This document shows, in pieces, positions 15,616-23,114 of a stretch of DNA of 33,758 bases. The notes below the pieces were generated by a model. The model was not told the origin of the DNA. It did not search any database and saw only the letters and a program-made list of their open reading frames with translations. The first letter of the stretch is position 1. Each line of letters opens with the position of its first letter. This stretch comes from an uncultured Eubacteriales bacterium (GTDB lineage Bacteria; Bacillota; Clostridia; Christensenellales; Aristaeellaceae). Made by a program: the position numbers and the translations under genes. Location of the stretch: contig CADASI010000052.1 in assembly GCA_902790525.1 (NCBI GenBank), positions 1-33,758 on the forward strand, given 5' to 3'.

Positions 15616-17373
15616 TCATTTCACCCTGATCACGCACACGTCGTACACGCCCTCGGAGGCCACCACGGCGATCTTCGCCTTGCCGGGCTTGACGGCGGTG
15701 ATGTTGCCGCTCTGGTCCACCCAGAGTATGGACTCGTCGCTGGAGTACCACTCCAGGTCGTCGGCGTTGAAGTCGGCGGGCTCCACGGTGGCGGCGAGGG
15801 TCAGGTTGTCCCCCACCTTCATCTCGGCCTTCTGCTTATCCAGCTTCACGGACGCGGCCATCCGCCCCCGCACGGTGACGGTGCAGGCGGCCTCGGCTCC
15901 GTTGGACAGCCGGGCGATGACGCGCGTTGTGCCCTCCCCCACGCCGGTGACCTTGCCGCCCTCGACGGTGGCCACGCCCTCGTCCTCGGAGAGCCACGTG
16001 CCGGACACACCCTTCGCGTTTGCGGGCGTGATCTGCCCGCCGAGCTTCTTGGTCTGCCCCACGGCCAGGCTCATCTCGGACTGATCCAGCGTGACATAGG
16101 CCAGCCAGCACTCCACCTCCACCGCGCCGGACACGCCGTTGACGGCAGCGGCGGTGATGGTGGCGCGGCCCTCGCCCATGGCCCGCACCCGCCCGTTGTA
16201 CACCTGTATGACCGAGGGGTCCGAGCTGTTCCAGCCGAGCTGCGTCTGCGGGATCAGCGCGTCGGCGGGGTCCACGGTGACCTTGATGTCGTAATCCTGC
16301 CCCACGTGCAGCCTGGGCACGCTCTCCAGCGCGACGTCCTTCACGGAGTAGCCGCAGCGCGTCTCCAGGCTCTGCCCGTCGGAGACGATGGCCACGTTGC
16401 CCTGGTTTTCGGGCCCGGTGATGTACACGCGGCTGCCCTTGGCGGCCAGCAGGCTCTGGTAGGCCTTGGTGGGCTGGTGGCCGTCGTCGGTGCAGAACAC
16501 GGTGACGGCGGGCCGGATCATGTCGATCACGTCCTCGTCGTGCGCCCCGTTGTGGTGGGGGTTCTTGAACACGTCCACGTTCAGCTTCCCCGGGAACTGC
16601 GCGTTCACGGCGCGCAGTATCTTGTCGGTGGTGTCCGCGGTGAACAGGAAGCTCCGGTGGCCGTAATCCAGCCGGAGGATCAGCGAGTTGTCGTTCTCGC
16701 CGGTGTTGCCGGTGTTGACGTTCTTGACCTTGAGCGGACCCAGCGCGGTCAGCACGGCCTCCCCGACCGTGAACGTGTCCCCCGGCTGGAGGATCACCTT
16801 CTCGGTATCGGCGATGACCTCCTGCTGGGCGGCGTCGGCGCAGTCGATGATGGCGTTGATGGCCCCCAGGTGGGAGAAGTACATCCTGTCCGGGCGGAAG
16901 GCGTCGATGATCTGCGGCGCGCCCTCGATGTGGTCGAAGTGGCCGTGGGTGCCGACGTAGCTGTGCAGGTGGGAGATGCCCATGGCCCTGAGGAACTTCA
17001 CCGCGGCCCTGGCGTTCTCCTTGAAGCCCACGTCGATGAAGCAGTTCTCGCCCCCGCAGCGGATCAGTATGCCGTCCACGCGACCCAGGTCCAGGAAGTA
17101 GACCTCCAGCCCCTCATACGGGGCCTCCGCCGCCGGCTCCGGCGCGTCCTCCGGCGCGTCCACGTCCTCCGCAGCCGCCGTTTCCGACGGCTCCGCCGTC
17201 GGGAGCAGCTCGTCTTTGGCCACCGGCTGGGGGTTCGAGGTCAGCGCCTCGTCCTTGATCACCGGCTGCGGACTGAACCCAGTCTCCGCCCACGCGCATC
17301 CCCACAGCGTCAGGCATAAAACCAGCAGCGTGGAAAACAAGCGCCGCCACAAATCAGTATCTTTCTTATTCAT
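15616..17373 (-). CDS. Secreted metallo-beta-lactamase-fold hydrolase (ComEC-like) with Ig-like (BIG2) domains
   Basis: A 585-residue exported protein. The signal peptide (about 1-29) ends near WGCAWA; the LWGC there is a weak lipobox. A Pro/Glu/Ala-rich linker (30-85) carries two copies of a PQPVxKDE motif. The metallo-beta-lactamase domain (about 88-330) resembles the hydrolase part of ComEC: EVYFLDLGRVDGILIRCGG, the metal site THGHFDH (H143, H145, D147, H148), NDNSLILRLDYGHRSFLFTADT and NPHHNGAHD. Three bacterial Ig-like domains follow (about 345-585), with repeated SSDPSVIQV, LSEDEGVATV and SSDESILWV motifs and the G-x-A-x-I pattern. It is probably a cell-surface phosphodiesterase or nuclease; substrate unknown. 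No ribosome binding site is visible and the promoter sits against the ATG, so the mRNA may be leaderless. Confidence 0.88.
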   Translation of the reverse strand: MNKKDTDLWRRLFSTLLVLCLTLWGCAWAETGFSPQPVIKDEALTSNPQPVAKDELLPTAEPSETAAAEDVDAPEDAPEPAAEAPYEGLEVYFLDLGRVDGILIRCGGENCFIDVGFKENARAAVKFLRAMGISHLHSYVGTHGHFDHIEGAPQIIDAFRPDRMYFSHLGAINAIIDCADAAQQEVIADTEKVILQPGDTFTVGEAVLTALGPLKVKNVNTGNTGENDNSLILRLDYGHRSFLFTADTTDKILRAVNAQFPGKLNVDVFKNPHHNGAHDEDVIDMIRPAVTVFCTDDGHQPTKAYQSLLAAKGSRVYITGPENQGNVAIVSDGQSLETRCGYSVKDVALESVPRLHVGQDYDIKVTVDPADALIPQTQLGWNSSDPSVIQVYNGRVRAMGEGRATITAAAVNGVSGAVEVECWLAYVTLDQSEMSLAVGQTKKLGGQITPANAKGVSGTWLSEDEGVATVEGGKVTGVGEGTTRVIARLSNGAEAACTVTVRGRMAASVKLDKQKAEMKVGDNLTLAATVEPADFNADDLEWYSSDESILWVDQSGNITAVKPGKAKIAVVASEGVYDVCVIRVK

Positions 17374-17379
17374 GGGTTC

Positions 17380-17408
17380 ATCATATCATAATATCATAAC
17401 ATTTTCAA
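17380..17408 (-). promoter_or_regulatory. Promoter immediately before the MBL/BIG2 gene
   Basis: On the minus strand TTGAAA (17408-17403), 17-base spacer, TATGAT (17385-17380). The expected transcription start, about seven bases further, falls on the A of the ATG at 17373. Other TATGAT-like boxes occur within 20 bases, so the exact -10 is uncertain. Confidence 0.55.
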
Positions 17409-17434
17409 GGCAGGAAGGCTATTTTTCCGAGAGT

Positions 17435-17570
17435 TGAGAGTGCAGAGTACAGAGTACAGTTTTGGTAGAAATCCTCCGGATTTCTTTTGATTATAAGGCT
17501 ACGAATCTTCGTGGAAACAAAACGCTTGACCATAAATCAAACAAATCCCGAAGGGATTTGATCCAAAACT
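17435..17570. repeat. Inverted partner and multi-hairpin core of the heptamer element
   Basis: A short antisense copy of the heptamer (TGCAGAGTACAGAGTACAG) ends in TTTTGG at 17464. The array on the other side begins CCAAAACTGCACTCTG from 17563, so the two ends form an inverted repeat with the same eight-base border CCAAAACT. Between them (about 97 bases) lie three small hairpins: GAAATCC/GGATTTC, ACGAA/TTCGT and CAAATCCC/GGGATTTG. No gene is seen here. The whole stretch looks like one compound repeat element. Confidence 0.7.
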
Positions 17571-17769
17571 GCACTCTGTACTCTGTACTCTGCACTCTGT
17601 ACTCTGCACTCTGCACTCTGTACTCTGTACTCTGCACTCTGCACTCTGCACTCTGTACTCTGTACTCTGCACTCTGTACTCTGTACTCTGCACTCTGCAC
17701 TCTGTACTCTGTACTCTGCACTCTGTACTCTGCACTCTGTACTCTGCACTCTGCACTCTTCACTCTGAT
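17571..17769. repeat. Heptanucleotide tandem array (CTCTGYA), about 28 units
   Basis: From 17574 there are 26 uninterrupted 7-base units, each CTCTGTA or CTCTGCA, then CTCTTCA and CTCTGAT. Writing T or C for the variable base, the order is TTCTCCTTCC, CTTCTTCCTT, CTCTCC. Only position 6 varies, always pyrimidine. A 7-base period without stop codons leaves several frames open, but this is not protein coding. The array runs into the 3' end of the aroE-like gene, whose last codons and TGA are made from the final degenerate units. It resembles the heptamer STRR repeats known in cyanobacteria, but with another sequence. Confidence 0.95.
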
Positions 17770-18620
17770 TCAAACTCCGCCTTGAGCTTCGCATACATCA
17801 CATCCCGCGGCGCGGGCAGGCCCGTCCAGAGGGTATAATTGATGCAGCCCTGGTTGACCAGCATGCCCAGGCCGTCCACGCACCGGGCCCCGCGCTCGGC
17901 GGCGCGCTTCAAAAACACGGTCTCGGCGGGGTTGAACACCACGTCGCAGACCACCATGCCGCTCTTCACGCCGTCGAAGTCGACGTCCGGGCAGGCGTCC
18001 CCGTCGGGATGCAGCCCCACGCTGGTGGCGTTGATGAGGATATCGGTGTCCTCGGGCACGGCTGCGGCGCCGTTCCAGGGGAGGTACTCGGCCCGCGCCG
18101 CGGTGTGGGCATTGATGACCCCGGCCAGGTCGCGGCCCCGCGCGGCGTTGCGGTTGATCACGTAAACGGCCCTCGCCCCCGCCAGCGCGCACTCCACGCC
18201 GATGGACCGCGCCGCGCCGCCCGCCCCCAGCAGGGTAATGCACTTGCCCGCCAGCGCGATGCCGGCGTCGGCCAGCGACTGCACGAAGCCCTTGCCGTCG
18301 GTGTTCTCGCCGAACAGCGTGCCGTCGTCCCGGCACACCACGGTGTTCACCGCGCCGATCACCCGGGCGGCCTCGGACAGCTCGTCTATGTACTTCAACA
18401 CGTTGATCTTGTGGGGCATGGTCAGGTTGACGCCCCGCATGTTGAACGCCTTCACCCCCGCCATGGCCCCGTCCAGGTCCTCCGGCAGCACCTTCACAGT
18501 GATGTAGCGCCAGTTCAGCCCCGCGTGGGCAAAGCCCGCCTCCTCCATCACGCCGGTGGGGTTGCCGTCCACGGGGTCCCCCAGCACGCCCACCAACTCC
18601 GCGCGATAGTTCTTCTCCAT
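17760..18620 (-). CDS. aroE: Shikimate dehydrogenase family protein (NPT variant)
   Basis: A 286-residue protein that would reduce 3-dehydroshikimate with NADPH in aromatic amino acid synthesis. It has the catalytic Lys in NLTMPHK (K71), GAVNTVV, GENTDGKGF (Asn and Asp that hold substrate), the dinucleotide loop GAGGAARSIGVE and the C-terminal GLGMLVNQG (usual form GxxMLxxQ). The N-terminal substrate loop, usually SxSPxxHN, reads GNPTGVMEEAGF. The shikimate-binding Ser-x-Ser is therefore replaced by Asn-Pro-Thr, and a related substrate is possible. The ATG at 18620 is chosen for GAGGAAAGGA upstream; the longer open frame reads through repeats. The last codons and TGA come from the heptamer array. 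Confidence 0.88.
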   Translation of the reverse strand: MEKNYRAELVGVLGDPVDGNPTGVMEEAGFAHAGLNWRYITVKVLPEDLDGAMAGVKAFNMRGVNLTMPHKINVLKYIDELSEAARVIGAVNTVVCRDDGTLFGENTDGKGFVQSLADAGIALAGKCITLLGAGGAARSIGVECALAGARAVYVINRNAARGRDLAGVINAHTAARAEYLPWNGAAAVPEDTDILINATSVGLHPDGDACPDVDFDGVKSGMVVCDVVFNPAETVFLKRAAERGARCVDGLGMLVNQGCINYTLWTGLPAPRDVMYAKLKAEFESE

Positions 18621-18800
18621 GCCGCTCACGTCCTTTCCTCGCTGTCGATACTGCGGATCAGCCCGTCGATCCGACCCGCGTCCTACGCCCCGATGCCCAT
18701 GGCCTCCGTAAACATGCATGAAACCGAGCGCGTGTCCAGAGGGGATTAGGCAACAGGCAATAGGCAAAAAGCAATAGGAATAGCCACTGCCGCCTTTTTA
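18621..18800. other. Intergenic stretch with possible gene remnant
   Basis: Upstream of aroE, the minus strand can be read as ...MFTEAMGIGA, stop, DAGRIDGLIRSIDSEERT, stop (about 18706-18626). This looks coding-like, with an in-frame TAG, and might be the tail of a decayed gene. No family is recognised. The AGGCAAN heptamer tract follows at 18748. Confidence 0.25.
18748..18782. repeat. Heptanucleotide repeat (AGGCAAN), five units
   Basis: AGGCAAC, AGGCAAT, AGGCAAA, AAGCAAT, AGGAATA: five degenerate 7-base units between aroE and the pilin terminator. Confidence 0.7.
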
Positions 18801-18814
18801 TGCCAGGATATATG

Positions 18815-18849
18815 GAAAAGCCTCGTCCCGCATGCAAGGACGAGGCTTT
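18815..18849 (-). terminator. Terminator of the pilin gene
   Basis: AAAGCCTCGTCC pairs with GGACGAGGCTTT. On the minus strand the stem ends in a T-run, downstream of the pilin gene. Confidence 0.75.
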
Positions 18850-18922
18850 GTTCCGGGATTACCGCCGCCCTCATCCCTTCCCGGAGAGGAGGGGCGGCTG
18901 GAAAAATGACAGAAGTTCTAAA

Positions 18923-19366
18923 TTAGTCGCCATCAGAGGATGTGCCGTCGATTGTAATAGTTGGGGCTGTACCATCACTCTTGATAGTAATTGTAGCAGT
19001 CTTTCCAACCCCCCATCCGGTGACATCAACACCGCCGATATTGATACTTGTTGCGCCGCCTTCAAGACCATCCTTCTGTTGAGAGAGTTTCAGTGTAGCA
19101 GTACCGGTGCAAATGCCGGTAGTGGCATCTTTTTCTACTTTCAGACTAGCATCTTTAAGGGTAGTCGTAGCGCTTGTGTCTTCGGCGAGAACAGCGGCAA
19201 CCGTCTCAGCATAAAGAGAACGGGTATTGGCTTCGTCAGTTGCCTCACGGCTCTTCTCCAGCTGGGTTGTGAACACCGGGATTGCAACTGCGACGAGCAC
19301 GGCGATGATCGCCACGACGATGAGCAGCTCGGCCAGGGTAAAGCCTTTGCGATTGTTCTTCCTCAA
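18923..19366 (-). CDS. Type IV pilin-like protein (prepilin with N-methylation motif)
   Basis: A 147-residue protein with a short basic leader and the prepilin motif RKG/FTLAELLIVVAIIAVLV. The predicted cleavage is after Gly8, leaving Phe1 and Glu5 of the mature form, followed by one long hydrophobic helix. The rest is rich in Thr, Gly and Asp (about 60-147), a probable secreted beta domain. The start is a TTG with GGAGG seven bases upstream. No assembly ATPase, prepilin peptidase or other pilin gene is nearby, so it is a lone (orphan) pilin that needs machinery encoded elsewhere. Base composition is lower in GC than its neighbours. Confidence 0.9.
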   Translation of the reverse strand: MRKNNRKGFTLAELLIVVAIIAVLVAVAIPVFTTQLEKSREATDEANTRSLYAETVAAVLAEDTSATTTLKDASLKVEKDATTGICTGTATLKLSQQKDGLEGGATSINIGGVDVTGWGVGKTATITIKSDGTAPTITIDGTSSDGD

Positions 19367-19423
19367 TGGTATTCCTCCTTCTCATAAGCGGACGGCGGAA
19401 CCCGCCCGCGTTGTTGTTTGTGC

Positions 19424-19449
19424 GGGGCGTTTTCCGGGAAAAACGCCCC
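19424..19449. terminator. Hairpin between the HA-repeat gene and the pilin gene
   Basis: GGGGCGTTTT pairs with AAAACGCCCC around six bases. There is no clear T-run, so it may be a weak terminator or an mRNA-stabilising structure. Confidence 0.5.
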
Positions 19450-19495
19450 ATGTCCTCTATTTCAAGGCTGCCGGGAACAGCCATGAAACACATTG

Positions 19496-20425
19496 TCATT
19501 GAAGCGCCGCCGCATCTTGCACGGGCTTCGGGGCCACGATGCCTATGGCGGCCAGCCGCTCGACGCGCTCCCGCGGCAAATCCCCCTTGGCCAGCGCCGT
19601 GCGCTGCGTCCTGATCCAGCCGGGAAACGACCGTCCGTCGGGCGCTTTCAAGTCCCGCGGCCAAACGGGCAGCTTGCCGTGGGCCTTCCGATACTCCGCG
19701 ATGCAGGCGTACATGCTCTCCCACGTTTCCCGCTTCAACCGCTGGGGCTCCCACACCATATGGATGCTCTCCAGACGCTTCACCTGCTCCGGGGTCAGGC
19801 GCAGGTTTGCCTTCCGGCCCATATGGATGTCGCGCTGGCGGTAAATCCATGTGCCCAGCCGTCGCCCCTCGGGGGTGATGTAATCCGGGGGCACCATCAG
19901 GTCGCCATGGCGTTCAAAATAGGATTTCGCGTCCTGATACCAGTCGTCCCAGTGCCTGCGGCGCGCGCCCGCGCGCCACACCATCCCCCGGGCTTCCAGG
20001 TCGGCGATCTGCGCCGCGCTGAGCCTGCCTTCCGCGTGCGCCGTGCGCTGTTTGACGATCCAATCGCCCAGGCCGAAACCGTCCTGGCTGAAATCCTTGG
20101 GGACGTTGATGTCGCCATGGGCACTCCTGTACCGGTCGAGCACCTTCAACCAGTCCGCCCAGTTCAGGCGGTTTTCCAGCTTCCACACCATTCCGATCTG
20201 CTCAAGCAGGGCGATCTCCTCATCGTACAAGCGGCGGTCCGCCGAGGATACGTCGTTGTATCTGGCGCGCTGCTTTTCGATCCATCGCCCCAACCGCTCG
20301 CCACCCGGGCAGATGTAATCTCTGGGAACCAATAAACTGCCGAAGCGATCCTTGTAGCGCTTTGCCAGTTTGTACCATTCATCCCAGCTCAGGCGCTTTC
20401 TGACGTTTCGTTTCTTTTCAGGCAT
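19496..20425 (-). CDS. Stand-alone protein of four helicase-associated (HA) repeats
   Basis: A 309-residue protein made almost only of four ~70-residue helicase-associated (PF03457-type) repeats at about 12-81, 86-149, 155-223 and 228-298. Each follows W-x-x-W/M-Y...G-x-L-x-VP-x-D-Y...G-x-x-LG-x-WI-x-x-QR...LE-x-x-x-MVW, for example GSLLVPRDYICPGG, GDINVPKDF, GDLMVPPDYITPEG and GKLPVWPRDLKAPDG. Such repeats are usually the tail of large helicases and are thought to bind nucleic acid. Here no helicase domain is present. It has its own SigA promoter and AGGGGA ribosome binding site, and lies downstream of a serine recombinase on the same strand. Function unknown. Confidence 0.85.
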   Translation of the reverse strand: MPEKKRNVRKRLSWDEWYKLAKRYKDRFGSLLVPRDYICPGGERLGRWIEKQRARYNDVSSADRRLYDEEIALLEQIGMVWKLENRLNWADWLKVLDRYRSAHGDINVPKDFSQDGFGLGDWIVKQRTAHAEGRLSAAQIADLEARGMVWRAGARRRHWDDWYQDAKSYFERHGDLMVPPDYITPEGRRLGTWIYRQRDIHMGRKANLRLTPEQVKRLESIHMVWEPQRLKRETWESMYACIAEYRKAHGKLPVWPRDLKAPDGRSFPGWIRTQRTALAKGDLPRERVERLAAIGIVAPKPVQDAAALQ

Positions 20426-20464
20426 GCTTTCATCCCCTGCGCCCGTCCCGAGTACAGCGCAACA

Positions 20465-20572
20465 AAAAGGTGTACTTTTTCAAAACGGATTGTCTATTGT
20501 CCGTCTCCATTTTTCTATTAACAATTATAACCTAAAAAGGTTTGTTATGCAACCGTTTTTGTAACACCTTTT
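20465..20572. promoter_or_regulatory. Inverted AAAAGGTGT/ACACCTTTT pair flanking the HA-gene promoter
   Basis: AAAAGGTGT at 20465-20473 and its inverse ACACCTTTT at 20564-20572 stand on both sides of the promoter at 20524-20552, with a related AAAAAGG at 20534-20540. They may be operator sites; this is inference from symmetry only. Confidence 0.3.
20524..20552 (-). promoter_or_regulatory. Promoter of the HA-repeat gene
   Basis: On the minus strand TTGCAT (20552-20547), 17-base spacer, perfect TATAAT (20529-20524). The leader is about 90 nt. Confidence 0.8.
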
Positions 20573-20583
20573 GAAAATCTCAT

Positions 20584-20619
20584 AAAAAAACGCTTTCCCG
20601 CGAAGGAAAGCGTTTTTTT
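20584..20619. terminator. Terminator after the recombinase gene
   Basis: AAAAAAACGCTTTCC pairs with GGAAAGCGTTTTTTT around CGCGAA, a strong intrinsic terminator usable on both strands. It separates the recombinase from the HA-repeat gene promoter. Confidence 0.92.
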
Positions 20620-20627
20620 GACGAATC

Positions 20628-21263
<636 letters not shown>

Positions 21264-21274
21264 TTAATTCATTC

Positions 21275-21304
21275 AGTATAGCATGCGGAGGGACCGCCTA
21301 TCAA
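21275..21304 (-). promoter_or_regulatory. Promoter of the serine recombinase
   Basis: On the minus strand TTGATA (21304-21299), 18-base spacer, TATACT (21280-21275), 33 bases before the ATG. Confidence 0.65.
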
Positions 21305-21352
21305 TGTCGTTTTCAAATCAATTCTATTGCCTATAATAATTTCATTTTCACC

Positions 21353-21381
21353 TTGTCACAATCCCCCGTCTGTGCTATACT
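21353..21381 (+). promoter_or_regulatory. Promoter of glgA
   Basis: TTGTCA (21353-21358), 17-base spacer, TATACT (21376-21381). The AGGAGG ribosome binding site and ATG 21445 follow. Confidence 0.75.
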
Positions 21382-21444
21382 TGAATTGTAAAATTCAGCA
21401 TCACGATCGACGCATATCTTAATAAAGCAATAGGAGGAATGACT

Positions 21445-22882
21445 ATGCCTGACAAGAACCCTGCCGCAAACGTGGCCGCGCGGCCGCGGCGCATCGCCTT
21501 CATCGGTGCCCCGCGCCCTGATCACCCATAACTGCGAGGTGCGGGTGTTCCTGCCGCTGTACCGCTGCATTCCCGAGAAATACAAGACGAACATGACCTA
21601 CCGCGGCTCCTTCATGATGGACCTGTGCTCCGACGGGCGTCAGTTCTACGTGGGCATCATGGAGACGGTGATGGACGGCGTGGTCTACGACTTCATCGAC
21701 AACCGCGAGTTCTTCGACTGGGGCAATCCCTACACGGGGCTGTGGGAGGACATCCCGAAGTACTGCTACTTCGACAAGGCGGTGCTGGCGGCGCTGAACT
21801 TCCTGGAGTGGACGCCCGACGTGGTGCACTGCCACGACTGGCAGGCCGCCCTGGTGCCGCTCTACCTGCGCACCCGCTTCGACACCACCCCGGTGGGCGC
21901 GGCGCGCTGCATACTGACCATCCACAACCTGCGCTTCCAGGGCATCTGCGGCATCGAGCACCTGAAATACTGGACGGGCCTGCCGGACTTCCTGTTCGAC
22001 TACCCGGTGCTCAAGCAGAACGACGACGAGGCCAACATGTTCAAGGGCGGCCTGGCCTACGCCGACCGGGTGACCACCGTCAGCGCCACCTACGCCGAGG
22101 AGATCCAGACCAGCTTCTACGGCGAGGGCTTAAACGGCCACCTGTGGTATCACCGCGCGAAGCTCAGCGGCATTGTCAACGGCATCGACGTGGACCTGTG
22201 GAACCCCAAAACCGACAAGCTGCTGACCGCGCCCTACGACGCCGGGGACGTGCTGACCCAGAAAAAGCTCAACAAGACCGCGCTGCAGACCCGCGTGGGC
22301 CTGGACATCGACGAGAACAAGTACGTCATCGGCCTGGTATCCCGCCTGACCGACCAGAAGGGCCTGGACCTGATCAACGCCATATTCTCCGAGATCCTCG
22401 ACCCCAACACCCAGGTGGTCATCCTCGGCACCGGCGACCCCCGCTACGAGGGCGCGTTCCGCTACTACGAGAGCGTCAACAAGGGCACGGTGTGCGCCTA
22501 CATCAAGTACGACGAGGCGCTGGCCCACCAGATCTACGCCGGCGCGGACGCCCTGCTGGTGCCCAGCCTGTTCGAGCCCTGCGGCCTGACCCAGCTGATC
22601 GCCATGCGCTACGGCACGGTGCCCATCGTGCGCGAGACCGGCGGCCTCAAGGACACGGTGCTGCCCTACAACGTGCTGGACAACACCGGCAACGGCTTCA
22701 CCTTCGACCGCTATGAAGCCGACCTGCTGCTGGACGCCATCAACCGCAGCAAGGACGTCTTCGAGAACGACCGCAGCCACTGGGACGAGATGGTGCTGCG
22801 TGATATGGCCAAGGACGTCTCCTGGGAGCAGTCCGCCAGGCAGTACCTCGCGCTGTATGAGGAACTGTCTGATTTGGCGTAG
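21445..22882 (+). pseudogene. glgA: Glycogen synthase with a 5' deletion and frameshift
   Basis: Glycogen synthase (GT5) adds glucose from ADP-glucose to alpha-glucan. A good promoter, AGGAGG site and ATG 21445 start MPDKNPAANVAARPRRIAFIGA, but this frame hits TAA at 21528. From 21506 another frame gives 458 residues of normal GlgA: PRALITHNCEVRVFLPLY, DVVHCHDWQAALVPLYL, NGIDVDLWNP, GLVSRLTDQKGLDLI and VPSLFEPCGLTQLIAMRYG. The family joins these parts by about 19 residues including KTGGL, the ADP-glucose-binding loop, and these are missing. I infer a deletion of about 55-60 bases with frame change near 21503-21508. A GTG at 21506 could start a product lacking that loop, probably inactive. The stop TAG is part of a GTAGGGACG repeat. 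Assembly error is possible. Confidence 0.82.
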
Positions 22883-23051
22883 GGACGCCATACATGGCGT
22901 CCGCCGGACACGCATCCCCTCGCAGGGACGTCCCACGGGACGTCCGCGGGCGATGAGGGCATCGCCCCTACCATCGTTCTCCGTAGGGACGCCATACATG
23001 GCGTCCGCCGGACACGCATCCCCTCGTAGGGACGTCCCACGGGACGTCCGC
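22878..23051. repeat. 70-bp direct repeat of palindromic GTAGGGACG modules
   Basis: 22878-22947 and 22982-23051 are the same 70 bases with one difference. Each contains two palindromes, GGACGCCAT/ATGGCGTCC and GGACGTCCC/GGGACGTCC. Between the copies lies a third, GGGCGATG/CATCGCCC ending CCCTAC (22948-22981). The first module starts inside glgA and gives it its TAG stop. Confidence 0.88.
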
Positions 23052-23062
23052 CTGACACGCGC

Positions 23063-23093
23063 GGGGGCGGCCATCGGCCGCCCCTGCTTTTTT
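23063..23093 (+). terminator. Terminator of glgA built from a palindromic module
   Basis: GGGGCGGCC pairs with GGCCGCCCC, followed by TGC and TTTTTT. It is of the same module style as the repeats just before it. Confidence 0.8.
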
Positions 23094-23114
23094 AATTGTC
23101 CTTTCAGATCGTCA

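Noticed and set aside
15169-17319. 716-codon plus-strand frame opposite the MBL/BIG2 gene
   Set aside because: Antisense shadow crossing a terminator.
17574-17769. CRISPR array
   Set aside because: Seven-base units without spacers and no cas genes nearby.
17462-17794. Open frames of 85-107 codons over the heptamer array (repeats such as SAECRVQSTEYRVQ)
   Set aside because: The 7-base unit contains no stop in several frames, so the frames are open by construction; no ribosome binding site and no conserved protein.
18626-18706. A real gene upstream of aroE ending in IDSEERT
   Set aside because: The frame has an in-frame TAG and no recognisable family; kept only as a possible remnant.
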